A stretch of 64,000 bases of DNA, taken from assembly GCA_963693365.1 (NCBI GenBank), contig CAVNZM010000004.1, positions 3,596,001 through 3,660,000 of the forward strand, in the 5' to 3' direction. Made by a program: the position numbers and the translations under genes. Source of the DNA: Amoebidium appalachense. Taxonomy: Eukaryota > Ichthyosporea. This document shows, one piece after another, positions 1-16,923 of the stretch (within the stretch, counting starts at the first letter, position 1; each line of letters starts with the position of its first letter). Under the pieces are notes generated by a model, which was not told the origin of the DNA, did not search any database, and saw nothing but the letters and a program-made list of their open reading frames with translations.

Positions 1-1172
1 ATGCGATCGTATGGTTATTTAATCTCGGCTGCGGGACTGAAATCCACATGGGTGGGTTTTTCTGTTGTTTTCTGTTCTGTAATGCCACTATTCGGGGATT
101 ATAATTATGACGATTGGTTTTGTCGAGTTAGAGAACATATATGTTATCTGGTTGAGCAGGCTTTTTTTTCTTTTTTTTTTCTTTTTCTTTTTTCCCTTTT
201 TTCCCCCGGATAGATTTTTCCGATGATGAGTTTCCGGTACTCTAACGTGCCAAATGTGTCACGGTGACCGGTGTCTTAGGGTATGTTTAAGGCTTGGTGT
301 GCATCGGATTTTTAATATCATAAAACCACCAGGACCTATTAAACAGGACCAATTAAAGAGAGGGTGTACTACTAGTACTATGATGCATACATGTTTTACC
401 AAAAATAGAGGACAGATTAGGAGCTAGATAAAAAGAGGTTGTGTTACTATGAAGCTAGAACTGGAAGTCTAGAAATATGGTATGCCATATATAATTTATA
501 GCATAAAATGGGAAGTCCAAGTTATATTCCGTTTCAACCAAACGGGGGAAACCCAACAATAAAGTCACGTTAATCTTATGCACACTTACATCATGGCCCA
601 CCACCACTACACACACACACGTACACGCACAAACACAAACACACACACACACACGTACACACACACAAACACAAACACACAAACACATGCATCCCCGCCC
701 TCCCCCAGTTGCCCCCCCCCCCCCCCTCCCCCCCCCCTCTCCCCCCCCCCCCCCCCCCCCCCCTCCCCCCCCCTTTCCCTCTCCCTCCCACCTTGCCCCC
801 TGCCCCCTGCCCCCACCCCTCACCCGGGAGCCATCATGATCATAATCAACAGATCTAGCAACAACACTGACAAAGGGTATTCACCTGTGCCTACCCAGTA
901 TACCCCACTTGGAGCAGAATGATTTGTGTGTGCTTGTTTCTCGAGCTCTGGGTGTCCGTATACGTGCACTGTCAGACGTACGCGTGTGTGCGTGTGTGTT
1001 CAACTTGTGTGTGTACATGCCCGACTCTGTGCGCGTGTACGTGGGTGCAGGCCTTTCGAGTGTACATGTGTGTGTGTGTGTGTGACTGTTTGTCAACGGC
1101 ATGTAGTTATGATGGTGCTCTCGTAATCGAAGAAATCACCCGCGCGTGCGGCATGGAATTACACGGGTGCGG

Positions 1173-1204
<32 letters not shown>

Positions 1205-2150
1205 CATTGTGTGCACGCGACAGTGCAGTCTTGCACACAGCATGCGAATGCATGTGTACTGAGCGGAATATCATTTGAAGACAGAAGGTTTTGTGCCGGA
1301 ACCGTGCGAAAAAGCTGTACTAAATACACCACATGTTGGTTACATTTGCTGTTTCATCTACTATGATAGCCCTGTACCCGCCAGGGACTTTAACTTTCCT
1401 TTAGCATTTTACCACCCAAAACATACAATACATCTGTACACTCAAAAAGGCTGTAGAAGTAAATAAGAAATGAAACATAGGACCAGCAAAACTATATAGG
1501 GTGAAACATATCACACAGATACACAGGGAGACCACTCGATCGGTACTTACAGCCCAGACACACTATGTACACAGTACATAGCCCCTGTTCATATCTTCCT
1601 CAAAAAAAACAAAAAAAAGAAAAAAAAATAAGAAAAGCAAAGGGAGAAGGGGACTCTTTTTAACGCCATTAGGCTTTCCCCCGTGGAAAAGAGAGCAAGT
1701 GCAACTACATTATTTAAGACTGAAATCAGAAAATCACAAGGAAAAACAAAAAAAAATGTTGACCTACGTGCATAGGTGAACCACAAACGGAAACACACAC
1801 ACAGGTTCAATGATCCGAAAAACATCACACTTGGAACCACCGTATTCACCTGTTAGACTTAGGCATAACGGGTGTATCTGCATGTGGGGCAAAAGAAAAA
1901 TTCCCACCTAATTACTATAGTTCCTTGCAGAATATGACATCTTTCGCCCTGCTAAACATATATTTACACATTTGTCAACCGAAAAACCAATCTCAACCAA
2001 AATATCTCGCAGGTGTAAATCGCCAAGAAAAGTGCCTAATTAAAAAGGGACGTGAATAGTGCGGTCTACGAGCCTTACTATCGCCATACTTAACATCTTA
2101 ACATGGTAGCTGTGAATGGTCATTTCCTGTACATGCAATGCATGACTTAC
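1..2150. other. Intergenic, no supported gene
   Basis: I see no family-level coding signal here. The stretch holds a CA-rich array (about 609-690), a C/T tract (about 710-790), TG-rich DNA (about 980-1210), A-rich segments (1600-1770) and ordinary AT-rich sequence. A 63-codon open frame at 1275-1466 (+) has no recognisable motif and no good splice context. Confidence 0.6.
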
Positions 2151-2200
2151 GTTGGTGTAGCCGAGCACTGAGGTCTCTCATCCCACCATATGTCGGGCAC
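2151..2200 (-). CDS. Orphan candidate exon (50 nt)
   Basis: On the minus strand a pyrimidine-rich stretch ending tgttcatctgcag precedes 50 nt that are followed by the strong donor AAC|gtaagt. Two frames are open across it; one reads VPDIWWDERPQCSATPT. It lies downstream of the NUDT6-like stop codon, so it would belong to another minus-strand gene or be a decoy. I could not join it to a neighbour or recognise a family. Confidence 0.22.
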
Positions 2201-2753
2201 CTGCAGATGAACAACACTGTCAGCAACTTGACACCAACACACACGCGCACACACACACATGCACACATACGGCCACAAGCACACACACACACACGCGCGC
2301 GCGTGAGCACATCGCTTCCTCCCCCTGCCCATAATCAACCCCAAACACACAGTCTTCCAACATTGTTTTTAAATCCCACACAACCATACACGACCCCCTG
2401 GGTGTGTGTGTGGGAGGGTTTGGGGGGGAGGGAGGGGGGAGGCAGGGTGCAGTAGGAACTGTGTGCTGGTGAGCATGCATAGTAGCGTGGTATGTGTGTG
2501 TCTGCCTTTCTTGTGAATATGTCTGTGTGTGTCCGCATGCGAGCATAGTGAGGCACACCTTGTGTGCATGCATGTGTTAGCCATCTCCAACACACACACA
2601 CACACACACACATACACACACACACACACACAAAAAAAAAAAAAGAACCAAAAAAACCAGAAATCGACACCAATACACAGATTGAAGTCGAAAAGGGTGG
2701 AGCAAACAAGTAAGCAGAGTAAAAGAGGAGAAGCCGAAGGGGGGGGGGGGGAA

Positions 2754-2828
<75 letters not shown>

Positions 2829-2948
2829 TGTGTGTGTGTGTGTGTGTATGTGTGTGTGTTGGGGGGGGAGAGGGGGGGTGGGGGGGGGTGGGGGGAGGGG
2901 GGAAGGGGAGGGAGAAGAGGAGGACGAAAACCCACCTGCCACAAACAC
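2201..2948. repeat. CA, GA, TG and G repeats
   Basis: Simple repeats occupy most of this gap: CA/CG-rich at 2232-2305, CA at 2590-2632, a GA array at 2757-2826 that switches directly to TG at 2827-2850, then G-rich DNA to about 2915. The long frames crossing it encode only His-Thr, Ser-Leu or Arg-Glu repeats. Confidence 0.85.
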
Positions 2949-3505
2949 CTATGCCTCATCCTTAGGCCAGTTATCTGGTGCAGGAGTACCATCTCCCATA
3001 TCCCTATAGTACCTCAACCCGCTCTGCCTAACATAGTCTTTATCAAGTAAAAATTTCCGCGCATTTTCATTCATCGAACAATACACCCCGTTAGGAGCTT
3101 TAAGCGTGTGCGAGAGCACGTCCATGTGCGTGTAGAAGCTGCTACATTCGAAACCCTGTGTCAAATCCTGCAGCACACACGTAGCAATGTGCTTGTTCGT
3201 TGGGTTCACCTGGGTCGATTGAGGAATCGTAAGAATGTGTTCGGTCTCGTTTGCACGTATGCGTCGTGCCCCAAAAACCCTAATCCCGACCAGAACCAAC
3301 AAAGCCTTATAGACAGCTAAACGACATATCAACAAACCCAGTCTTCCTATCTCCGGGCGGGCTGGGAGGGGGGGGGGGGGGGGGGGGAGGGGATAAGTAC
3401 ATACACTAGCCCGCTTGCCTTCAAGAAGAATTGGGTACACACAACTCGAACACACACACGCTGAGTCACAAACAAGCACATTCATTAAAACACACACGCA
3501 CACGC

Positions 3506-3545
<40 letters not shown>

Positions 3546-4618
3546 CGACAGTACATACCAGTGGGCTTGCAATGTACTCAACAATCGGCATCCACATGCA
3601 CGCTTCGATCTCCCGCCTACAGTGCGTAATATCCGTATTGATCGCCCTGAGCAGAGCAACAAAGTACAAATCATCTCGACCAAAGCTGTAGTTATGTTTT
3701 TCACGGAACCCGACAAAGCTCACAAACTCTGCCGTGACACCTGTTTCCTCCAGCACTTCTCTTACTGCCGTGCTCTTTAGATCCTCCCCGACGTCCGATA
3801 GGCCGCCGGGTAGCTTCCAGTGGTCTTTATCGCGATAACGCTCCTTCACGACAAGCATTTCCTTCCTGGAAAAAGGAGAAAAAGAAAAAGAACAGGGAAA
3901 TGGTCAGTTCCATCTAAAGGCTGCCAGTCTAGTTTTGCTGCAAACCATCTGCAGAGGTGTGACCAAAAAAAAAAAAACGAGTGGATGACCTTTAGGAGCC
4001 ATAGGGGGGGAGTAGCTTCGCGTAATAGTTATACACGCGCTGACATGTTACCATGGAAAACCTCGAGACATCAGCCGTTGTGTCCTATATACACACCCAC
4101 CTGTCATTCACGACGAACCCCCCTACACCTATATAATGATGGGCGTACGTCGGCAAGCGGCTCTCCTCGTCGGTAGGAAGCCATTTTGTGAGCATAACGT
4201 AGCCGGGCTGTGCATGATGGAAATCAAAACCAGACTGTGTGGCAGCGCCCACCAAGTGACCGTGGGATTTGGGAATGCTAAGCCAAATACCCCGCCTCCT
4301 CTCTAGTTTCCACTGCTGGATCGACGCCTGAAGAATGGTTAGAAAATGGTTAACCGAAGTTGACTGATCCACTTCTTCCTCGACTTTCACCGTAACACCT
4401 CGGTAGGGATCCGGTTTCCCCTCCAGAAGCGACAAGCCGGGCTCAAACAACTCGAGTTGGTTCTGTGGGGCCCTCTCAGCCATCATGTGTTGTCTGAATG
4501 CTAGCTGGACCGGAAAAATGGGCCGGTTGGCCGTAACGAGCGTGCCGTGTGTGCTTCTACTAACCCTACAGCACTGCGCCGCCGAAACAGCACGCAGCGC
4601 TCTGGCAATTGAATGCAT
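2949..4618 (-). CDS. NUDT6: NUDT6-like Nudix hydrolase
   Basis: Three exons on the minus strand: 4618-4101, 3865-3559 and 3167-2949 (TAG at 2951-2949). Phases agree and give 347 aa; NUDT6 proteins are usually slightly over 300 aa. The complete Nudix box G-x5-E-x7-REVLEETGV falls at about residues 194-216 (start of exon 2), so hydrolysis of a nucleoside diphosphate-linked substrate is expected; the substrate is not predictable. The N-terminal half carries the NUDT6-type region, including RRGIWLSIPKSHGHLVGAA and HHYIGVGGFVVND. The first ~45 residues are Arg/Ser/Ala-rich with no acidic residue, like a mitochondrial presequence (inference). The start at 4618 was chosen because a strong acceptor (ttttgttcccag, exon edge 4631) sits 13 nt upstream, implying an upstream 5'UTR exon; a candidate ends at the donor near 4768. 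Exon 3 has an alternative in-frame acceptor 12 nt further in. Confidence 0.9.
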
Positions 4619-4631
4619 CAAGGTGTTATGT

Positions 4632-7028
4632 CTGGGAACAAAAGTGGGCGGCCAAAAAGAAAACAGAAGTAAAAGAAAATGTTGATGGAATAGAAGCGTT
4701 GATGCAATAATGGCCTTCCCAGTCTCGGCAGCAACAACGCAAATAACTGCCTTGGTGTGTGTACTACCTTGCACTGATAACTGGCTACTTCGAGTTCGCT
4801 ATGCCACGGAAGATCAATGCTCTGAAGTGGGCACACAACAAGCATTCTTCAGGGGCGAAAACGGAAAGCCTTGAGGCAAAGGCAGACCCTCTAAAACACT
4901 ACACTTTCACATACATACGTTTACGACCGCCGAGCTAAGTAAATGTAGGAATACTAAAGCAATCTCTTCCCAGAGTAGACGTCGACTTGACAGGGTGCCA
5001 CGTAAATTCGTTTTTGGAACTTCGACGTCAGGAATCTTCCAAGCGGGCATGGGCCGCGCATTCATGGCATAAGCAAAATCTGCTTATGATCCTGAACCAA
5101 TGGTTATCGGAATCTTTGGGTGCAACTCAACTCAAGGCTTTTTGGCATAAGGCCTAGTTTTGGTTACTGATGTCTATAGACCAATTTAGATTTACTATTT
5201 GAGAATCTCAATGTGTTTGCTTCGCTCTAGGGAGATCCAGCCAGCCGAACTGGCGAAATGAAGGGCTGAGTGATCGGCGGTCATATACCAAATCCAAATC
5301 AATAGTATAGAAAAGAGGTTTTGCTCCATTAATAAATAACTTGATAAACAAAGCGACAAGCAATTCTTGTATAAGCAACATGGGGTGTCTGGCGCCTATT
5401 TCGTAGCGAAAACAGGCAAAAACCATAATTTCATCATAGACGATCGACCTCGAGGCAAGGTGGTAAGAGGCTATGCAAGACGGGTTTTGATGATTTTAGC
5501 GATGTAGGCGTTGTCCGAGCACCCCGACTGCTTATATCATTTTTGCGCGCCTTTTTATTTCCTAAAACTTTTTCTTATGGACGAAAACCAGCTTTCTAAG
5601 TAAAATCGGGGCCTAACTGCTTTTGAGAGGCTGTCGGTCTGAGATTTTGGCCTGTCGGCCCTTACCTTGGCCCTTACTTTTGGCGCGACCAATCACAAGA
5701 TTCGAATTGTTCCGGTGAGCCATATAAGGTTAGGCAGAATTTGAAAAAAAACATTTCTAAACCGGTCTACATATTAAGTATTTCTTTCAGACTATAAAAG
5801 TTGATTTGAACGTTTTTATGAGGCTTTGAAACACTACAAGTTCCGTGATGATGAGACATTACGAGTGCGTATCGACCGGCGGGGGTAACGGTTTCTTAAA
5901 GATGATTGGTCCAAATGATGTGGCGGCGTACAGTGGCGCCTGATTGGTGTGACCAGTTTACATCATGCGTTGACCATTAACAATGAAAAAGATTGGAAAA
6001 GGGAGAAAAGCACACTTTTGGCATGTGCAATTGCGAATCAATTTCATACTATTTTATATATGTATTTTCTTATGTGCTATCATAAAAGAAATTTACATTA
6101 CCAGCTGTGCAGTCACAAAATGTACGACTGACTCTCGAGAGTTCGAAATGGAACTTTCATTAGAAGGAGTCAAACAGCCATGCACGTCCATATATATAGC
6201 ACTACGAAAGTAGACTGTATGTAGCAGTATGTAACATAGTAAGTGGCAGTGATATTTCTACACCCATACTCGGCTTTATATCATACGTATTTGTTCGTAA
6301 AACACGTGTATCGTGAATGGAAAACACGCGGGTTATGAGCCAGATTTGGAGCATCAAATCCCGATTGGTTACTCAATAACGGCTTTTTTTGAATCACTCG
6401 GCGTTGATTGGTTGACTGAACCATTGGCTTTTTGGTGGTGTGATTTTTTTTGTTTACATTCGTTTTTTGTTTTCAAATCGTTTGCCGTTAGACTGTGAAG
6501 CATTATGCAAAATTCCACCGGCATATGCTTACTGATACAGGTGGGCAAGTGTGAGAATGTGTTTCTGTGCGTGCACCTGAGTGTGTATGTGTACATGTGT
6601 GCCAGAGCTTCCTGTGTATGTACATGCACATGTGTGTGCCGGCCGCAGACGCGGTGACTGGCGTACGTGCGCATTTGACTGTGTTTTTGTAAGCATATGA
6701 TGCGCAGTGTGAGGCTGCAATTGTGCCACAGTGTACGTTGTGGCCGGATCACAAGTTGCCGGTGTGTGTGTATGCGTGTGTGTGCGGTGTACGTGTGTGT
6801 GTGCGTACGTGTCCTGACGTGTGTGTGTGCGCGCGCGTGTGTGTGCGTGACACTGTATTAATGTATGCGTGTGCGTGCGTGCGATCTGTGTGCAAGTGTG
6901 GGCGCCCCACTGGGCACTGGTGACTCCACGGAGGCTCCAGTGGCCCATCTTGCAAACATACCCCCACCCACTCCTACGGATTCTGGTACCTTGACAATGT
7001 GTATACACTAAGTAATCCCTCCAAATCA

Positions 7029-7100
<72 letters not shown>

Positions 7101-7690
7101 ACATGGTGGCACAGGCACACGCACGGGCACAGACACCGTGTCGGCCACGCACGTTGTGTGTTTGATTCGCGCGCACTGTACCGTACCACCTCCTTCCCCA
7201 CGTTCCCCGGCCGCCCGCATATCCGCATGCGCATGCAACGGGCACACCACTGTGCCAGTGTGCTTGGCATGCCAATTGCATATGCAACCGCAAACAATTC
7301 AATGAGTGGTGGACGCGTTGTAGCGTGTGTGCGAGTTAGCTAGCTATAGACTAAGTGCTGTAGCCTACTAGGCCCAGCGATATCCTCCGCCCGGCGGTGG
7401 GGGGAGCCGTCGGCCGCGCGGGGCCCCGGGGGGGGGGGGGGGGGGGGGGGGGGGTCCAATGCATGGGTATCCAAGTATGCATATCCGGGCCGGGGGAGGG
7501 GGGGAGGGGGGGGGGGGGGGGGGGGAAGGGGGCACCATCGAACCCAGCCTACGGGCACCTAGGCCTTGAACCCCCACGCTCAATGAAGTATTGTTTTAAA
7601 CGAACTTCTATGACATGTATCATACAGGTTTTTTAACAGATATCGATATTCGGGATATGGTGGGCTAGATATGTTCCTATCGATAAGAAG
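4632..7690. other. Intergenic, no supported gene
   Basis: 4632-6530 is non-repetitive, moderately AT-rich DNA in which I see no exon with family similarity; a 72-codon minus frame at 5208-5426 looks random. A possible non-coding first exon of the NUDT6-like gene lies about 4768-4845. 6530-7340 is TG/CA-rich with a pure CA array at about 7029-7096. 7430-7530 holds two G runs separated by about 40 nt. Confidence 0.6.
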
Positions 7691-7694
7691 ACTG

Positions 7695-8155
7695 GATTTT
7701 AACTTCAAAACATACAGGCTGCGAGATTCATGCAGATGCAGACAAGGAGGGAAACCGCTACGTCAGGTCATACATACAAATTGAAAACACAAAATTCGCA
7801 TCAAAACACCAGTTTAGTCAATATACCAGTGAGATGGATAGCGCTCGTCAGGTCATACATCAAATTGAAAACACAAAATTCGCATCAAAACACCAGTTTA
7901 GTCAATATACCAGTGAGATGGATAGCGCTTGCAATTGGAATTAATCACACCGAATTTGGTAAACTTTCCATTTAACTTCAAAACATACAGGCCGCGAGAT
8001 TCATGCAGATGCAGACAAGGAGGGAAACCGCTACGTCAGGTCATACATACAAATTGAAAACACAAAATTCGCATCAAAACACCAGTTTAGTCAATATACT
8101 AGTGAGATGGATAGCGCTTGCAATTGGAATAAATCACACGAATTTCGTAAACTTT
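7695..8155. repeat. Nested tandem duplication (273 bp and 85 bp)
   Basis: A segment beginning aacttcaaaacatacag at 7701 recurs at 7974, a period of 273 bp, with few changes. Inside it an ~85-bp unit beginning cgtcaggtcatacat occurs at 7761, 7846 and 8034. The units hold no open frame longer than background and show no transposon termini that I can see. Confidence 0.9.
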
Positions 8156-8464
8156 CCCATTTGTCCAAGTTGCCATTGACATGTACAGTATATAGTTCAT
8201 GTATATGTGCCTGTGGGTGGCATACGACATTCGCTATGCATATTCCGTGATTTTGATAGGTCGGGATTTTTACATTTAGGATATCTGGGATATGTACACG
8301 AATTTTACTACGCATTCAGACACTATTTATCCTAAGCCTGTGAACTTTCGGCATGGTGTTTCACATGGAAAAGTGCGAGTCTGCTCATATCAGGTTATAA
8401 TATGCCCTGGTGTTGGTTGCGAGGATATTTCCTTGCAAATTCTCTGCATGTATCACACGTTTCA

Positions 8465-8538
<74 letters not shown>

Positions 8539-8814
8539 CGCGCGCGCGTGTGCGGGTATTGGTGTGCGCGTGTGGCTGTCATAAACAGCGGAAGTAACAA
8601 AGGGTGAGTAAATAATTGGGTGGATGCGGGCACTGTCACTGGCTGTGGCATGCATGTCTGTGCAAAGTGACCCATTGACTTGTGTTTGTGAACGAATGGA
8701 AACACCGTAATGAATATCCAAAAAGAGAAGGGGGGGGAGGGGGGGGGGGGGGACAGGATATATTGCAGAGAAGAGGCCAAGCATATGCTCGATACATACC
8801 TTATTGAGTGTGAA

Positions 8815-8847
<33 letters not shown>

Positions 8848-9089
8848 GGGGGATTGCACCGAAGGTGGGAAGAGGAAAAGGTAGAGAAAGTGAAAAAAAA
8901 TAAAAAATAAAAAATAAACAATAAAAAAGACCTGCGTTTGTGTAATGTGTGTGATCAAGTTCGAGTGTACCTGTGGGCACACACGTGAAGCTGTACAGGC
9001 ATGTTGTGTCTGTGTGTGTATCTGTGAGTGTGTGTCTGTGTATTAAACTTTCGTGAATGTGTGTCTTGGTGTGTGCGTGTGTGCATGTG

Positions 9090-9161
<72 letters not shown>

Positions 9162-9263
9162 TTTATTTGTGTCTTGTGTGTGGGCTAGTATGCAAGCAGA
9201 TGTGTGTGGGTGTGAGTCTTTCAGTGACTTCGCTCGCACGCACGCAGCGTGTGTGCGTGTGCG

Positions 9264-9347
<84 letters not shown>

Positions 9348-9631
9348 CGTTCCTGTGCGTGGAAGCTTGCAGGCAGTTGTATGCCCATGTGTGATTGTCA
9401 GTGAATTTGCGTGTTTGTCTTGATTTCTTCTGTGCACACGCACACACAAATTCTCTCTGTGGATGATTGTGTCTGCATGTATGTGTGTGTGTGTGTGCTT
9501 GAGTGCGTTTTTGTGTCTCCATGCATGCAAGCGCATGTATGCACATGTCTGTCTGGTTAGTGAATGGGTGTATGTGCATGTGCATATGTGTGTGTTAGTG
9601 TGTGTGTGTTGTGTGTTGGGTGTGTGTGTGT

Positions 9632-9664
<33 letters not shown>

Positions 9665-9719
9665 GGGGAGGGAGAGGGGAGGGGGCGCAGGGGAGGGGGG
9701 AGGGGGGTTATAAGTCCAC
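8156..9719. repeat. TG arrays and G runs
   Basis: TG arrays at about 8466-8530 (ending in CG alternation), 9085-9160 and 9264-9346; G runs at 8815-8846 and 9632-9663. This stretch lies downstream of the Tudor gene's third exon and may be part of its next intron; I found no matching exon. Confidence 0.8.
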
Positions 9720-13050
<3,331 letters not shown>

Positions 13051-13367
13051 CGTCGAATCATGTTTCAAAACAAAAAGGAGGAGGAGGAGGAGGGAGGAAG
13101 AAAAAGGCACAAAAAGGAGAAAAAAGAGGGCTGGGTGGTGGGACACAGGGAAGGGGTAGAGGGGGGAAGGGGGAGAGGGAAAAAAGGGGAAAAGAGAGGG
13201 GGGAGGGGGGAGGAGGGAGGTGTGTGTGGGTGGGTGGGGGGTGGGTGGGTGGGGGGGGGGGGGGGATGTGTATGGGTGTATTTGGGGGGTGAGGGGGTAG
13301 GGTGGGTAGGGGTGTGGTTGGGTTGGTGGGGGGGAGCTATACGGAGAAAGAATGCCGCATCAGCAAA

Positions 13368-13601
13368 ATGGAGGAGAGCCCGGAGGGTGGAGGAGGGGGG
13401 CCTAAACGATGTACGGAGGACCCTGAGTGGGAAAGAAATACGAGAGAGGGAGAGGTGTGTGTGTGTTCGTGTGTGCGGAAAAATCAGGAACGAATCGCGC
13501 CCAGGTATGAGACTCCTATTGAGAAAAAAATAGTGCAGAATCTCCAACGCTATGTAGATAGGTCCTCTGATCTCGTTTATTCCTTGTCGATCTGTGGGTG
13601 A
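13368..13601 (+). CDS. Small candidate ORF divergent from the Tudor gene
   Basis: ATG at 13368 has a good context (aaaATGG) and opens a 77-codon frame to TGA at 13601. It contains IAPRYETPIEKKIVQNLQRY, which looks like protein, not repeat. A good donor (TGTGG|gtgagg) overlaps the stop, so the gene could continue into exons I could not identify; a 38-nt TG-rich insert in the middle may also be artefactual. The start is about 320 bp from the Tudor gene's ATG on the other strand, consistent with a shared promoter. I recognise no family. Confidence 0.3.
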   Translation: MEESPEGGGGGPKRCTEDPEWERNTREGEVCVCSCVRKNQERIAPRYETPIEKKIVQNLQRYVDRSSDLVYSLSICG

Positions 13602-14557
13602 GGGCCAGAAAGATGAGAAAGAGAGCCTCGAATGGAGGTAGAGACATAAGGAGCACAAGGCAGGGCCCTTGAGGGGGGAAGGAGTGGTGTGAGTAAGATG
13701 AGGTTTGTGTGGGGGTGGGGGGGGGGGGGGGGGGGGGAGGGGGGGAGGGGGAGGGGGAGGGGGAGGGGCAGTAAGAAGCAAAGCTGGGACGTGTGGGCTG
13801 GTGTGAAGTGTTCTCCCGGGTGGGGAGGGGGGGGGGGAGGGGGGGGGAGGGGGGGGGGAGGGGGGTTTGTGGTGGATATTTCTATTGCTTAACAAAACCA
13901 AACTATCGTGCTAAAACGGAAAACGTAGATTACGAGGATGATGGGGATGGTGAGAGGAAATTCTAGCTAAGCAGGAGAGAGGACAGCACCAGAGTCACGG
14001 GTGAAGAAGACAACTTAATGGTGTAAAAGCGGGGATCGAAGGAAAGAGAAGGAGTATCTCGAAAAAAGCTGGAATCGAAGGGGACGAGACACGCAGGGAG
14101 AGAGAGCTATAGGCCGGGGGAGGGGGGGGGGGGGGGGGGGGGGGGGAGGGGGGGGCGTGTATGTGGCGGCTTGGGAAGCACAACATTACACCAGATGTAA
14201 GCATACCTTATACGTGCAGGGTAGGCCTTCAGCGGCATAAACATGCGCGGTTCAGTTTCGTCAGTCTAAAAGTCACAATGGGTGAGCCCGGGAAGAAATC
14301 TGACCAAAAAAAAAAAAGGGGGGGCATAGGGAACTGAAAAGAGATATACGCCCAGGTGAACACCTGTCACGGGCCTACGCATTGATTCCGGCTGCGAACA
14401 CCCGAGGTTTCATATCTCGAATATATCTATCGATGTACGCATATCTCCACATCAGCCTAAACACACTCTACAAAAAAAGTGCAAGTAAATGTTTTGGGAT
14501 GTTAAGAGAAAGAAATGTGTTTGAATATACTGCAATATACAGTTCCGAAAGTCAAAT

Positions 14558-14607
<50 letters not shown>

Positions 14608-15776
14608 CGCCCTCCCCCTCCACCCGGTCGCATGGGTGACGGAGGAAGGGTCATTGCAAGGTGGGTTTCGAATTAATTTTGCATGTGATTGCCCCCCTCC
14701 CCCCCCCCCCCTCCCCCCCCCCCTCCCCCTCTTTCCCCTCTCCCCCCCCCTCTCCCACCCACCCACCCACAAAAAAATCAAAGCAAAAAAACAAACAGAA
14801 AAAAGAACAAGAACAGGAGAAGGAATAGGGGGTATCTGAAGGAGGGAACAAGAGGGGAGGGGTAGAAGAGGGGGGGGGGAGGGGGAGGGGGGAAAATATA
14901 TATAGAGAGAGAGAGAGAGGGAGAGAGAGAAAGGGGGGGGGGGGGGGGGGAGGGGAGGGAGAGAGGCAGGGAGGGGGGGGGGAGGATGAGAGAGAAGGGG
15001 GGGTGGGGGGGAGGAAGAGCCTAAGTGAGAGAGAGGAGAGATTTTAGAAGAAGAAGAACATCAGGAAAATTGAGTTTGAAAAGCCGAATTCGGAAGTGAT
15101 ACATAATCCACTGCTCGTGTCTCATCAACCGCCGTATATGTGTGTGTGTGTTGGGTGGGTGGGTGGAGGCGACGGCAGCGTGGGAGGGGGAGGGGGGAGG
15201 GGGGGGCAAGTCAAAAATTTTGTGTGATTTTCCAAACGGTGAGCAACTTGCAACTTGCACGGACTTTGTGTAAAGTTTCTTGGAGTTGTAAATACTATTA
15301 GCTGTTTGTCACGGAAAGTTCAAAATGGGGAAAAGACAAAAGCAAATGGCATGTGTAGACCGAAAAAAGGGGGAGAATTGTATGTAGCCGAAGTTTCTTT
15401 TCCTGTTTTGCAAGGCTTTATAACTCTCCCCTCACACTTGCATTCGTTAGTTGGTGGTTCAAGGTTCCGGCATCAGAGCTTTTGTCTTGTCTTTGATTTG
15501 GAGAAAAAAACAGATTGCAACACGACTGCACACAGATTACTGTAGCAGCACTCGTTCCGTGTGTGTGTGTGTACACGCGAGCGTGTGCACGCACGCACGC
15601 ACACACACACAGACGCACACATACACATTCGCGCACATACGCACCCACATACAAATTTACACCACACGTGCCCGCACACACACACATAGACACGTGTGCG
15701 CGCGCACACACACACACACACATACACACGCACACACACACCACACACACACAAGCACACACATGTGACACACGCA

Positions 15777-15839
<63 letters not shown>

Positions 15840-15865
15840 GCGCGCAAACACACACACGTGACACA

Positions 15866-15962
<97 letters not shown>

Positions 15963-16304
15963 ACGTGACACACACACACACACACCGTGATAAGAACAAA
16001 ACACAGTCAGACACCGTACAGTTAGCATATCATCTGGTTCACGTGTGTTGGGTTTGGCTGGTGCTAACTGTGTGTGCTCAGTACAGGAAACCAAAGAACA
16101 CAAGGCCTTGGACAATAGGCACCAGAGCTCATATATTTATATTATATACCGCAAACCCCCCTCCCCCCCCTTCCCCCCCCCCTCCCCTCCCCCCCCCCCT
16201 CCCCCCCTCCCCCCCCCCCCCCCCCCCCCATAGGGTTTGCAGACCTGAGATTCTTGCCGAGGGGAGAGGGGGGGTGGAGGGGGGGACGTTTTGACGTCTA
16301 CCCT
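13602..16304. repeat. Purine-rich, C-run and CA-rich DNA
   Basis: G/A-rich DNA with several G runs (13718-13865, 14116-14155), a C run of over 40 nt (about 14561-14605), C/T-rich DNA to 14770, GA/G-rich DNA (14865-15020), a long CA array with CG patches (about 15596-15985) and C/T-rich DNA (16155-16229). An open frame at 15255-15545 (+) lacks an ATG and any recognisable motif. I see no gene. Confidence 0.75.
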
Positions 16305-16380
16305 ACCAAAACTTTAAGGCGGTGATTCTGAATATGACCTGATGTGGTCATATTCAGAATCACTGCCTTAAAGTTTTGGT
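16305..16380. other. Near-perfect hairpin, 35-bp arms
   Basis: Arm 1 (16305-16339, starting accaaaactttaaggc) and arm 2 (16346-16380, ending ttaaagttttggt) are inverted copies with a single mismatch, separated by the 6-nt loop tgatgt. The mismatch would be a G-U pair in one RNA orientation. It could be a foldback element remnant or a small-RNA precursor; nothing in the flanks decides. Confidence 0.92.
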
Positions 16381-16923
16381 ATGTACCGGCCCAAGGAGCC
16401 TTATACACCTACTTTCTAAGCCCGTCAAACAGACATGGCAGAACGATAGGACTATCATAACACTTTATAAACAGACTAGGTGTGCTTGTGTTGATTTTCA
16501 AGGATCTCAAAGGCTAGGTGGGTCCGGTTACGATATTTCCCTGTTGGGTGAATCAGATGGGGGTCTAACGTAGTGTGGTGGGCTGTGGAGGTGGGGTTGC
16601 CAAGTGAGGTGGGAAGGTGTGTCTAGTATCCCATGTCCTGTAGTGAGGTTGTATTGGGGTTTGGAATTTTTTATTAACGTCACTTCTTGGACCGTCACCG
16701 CTGTTTTCTGGATGGGTACCAGCCCCAGAGAAGCAGGGAGCATACTCAACAAACCGGGAAAACTGAATTTGCAATACCGTATGCACTTGAACTATCAACA
16801 CAAACACACCATATCATAGTACTGGGGTAGGAGCTAATTGGTGCGTGATGGTGTGGGTAGGCTGTGGGGTTGTGAACATTTGTTGGTGTGGGCTGTTTGT
16901 TATTCAAATGATAAATTGGATAT

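Noticed and set aside
4768-4845. MLVVCPLQSIDLPWHSELEV as an N-terminal coding exon of the NUDT6-like gene
   Set aside because: Its donor phase does not match exon 4631-4101, which would hit a stop; more likely untranslated or unrelated.
5208-5426. 72-codon minus frame with hydrophobic stretch
   Set aside because: No splice context, no motif, AT-rich composition expected by chance.
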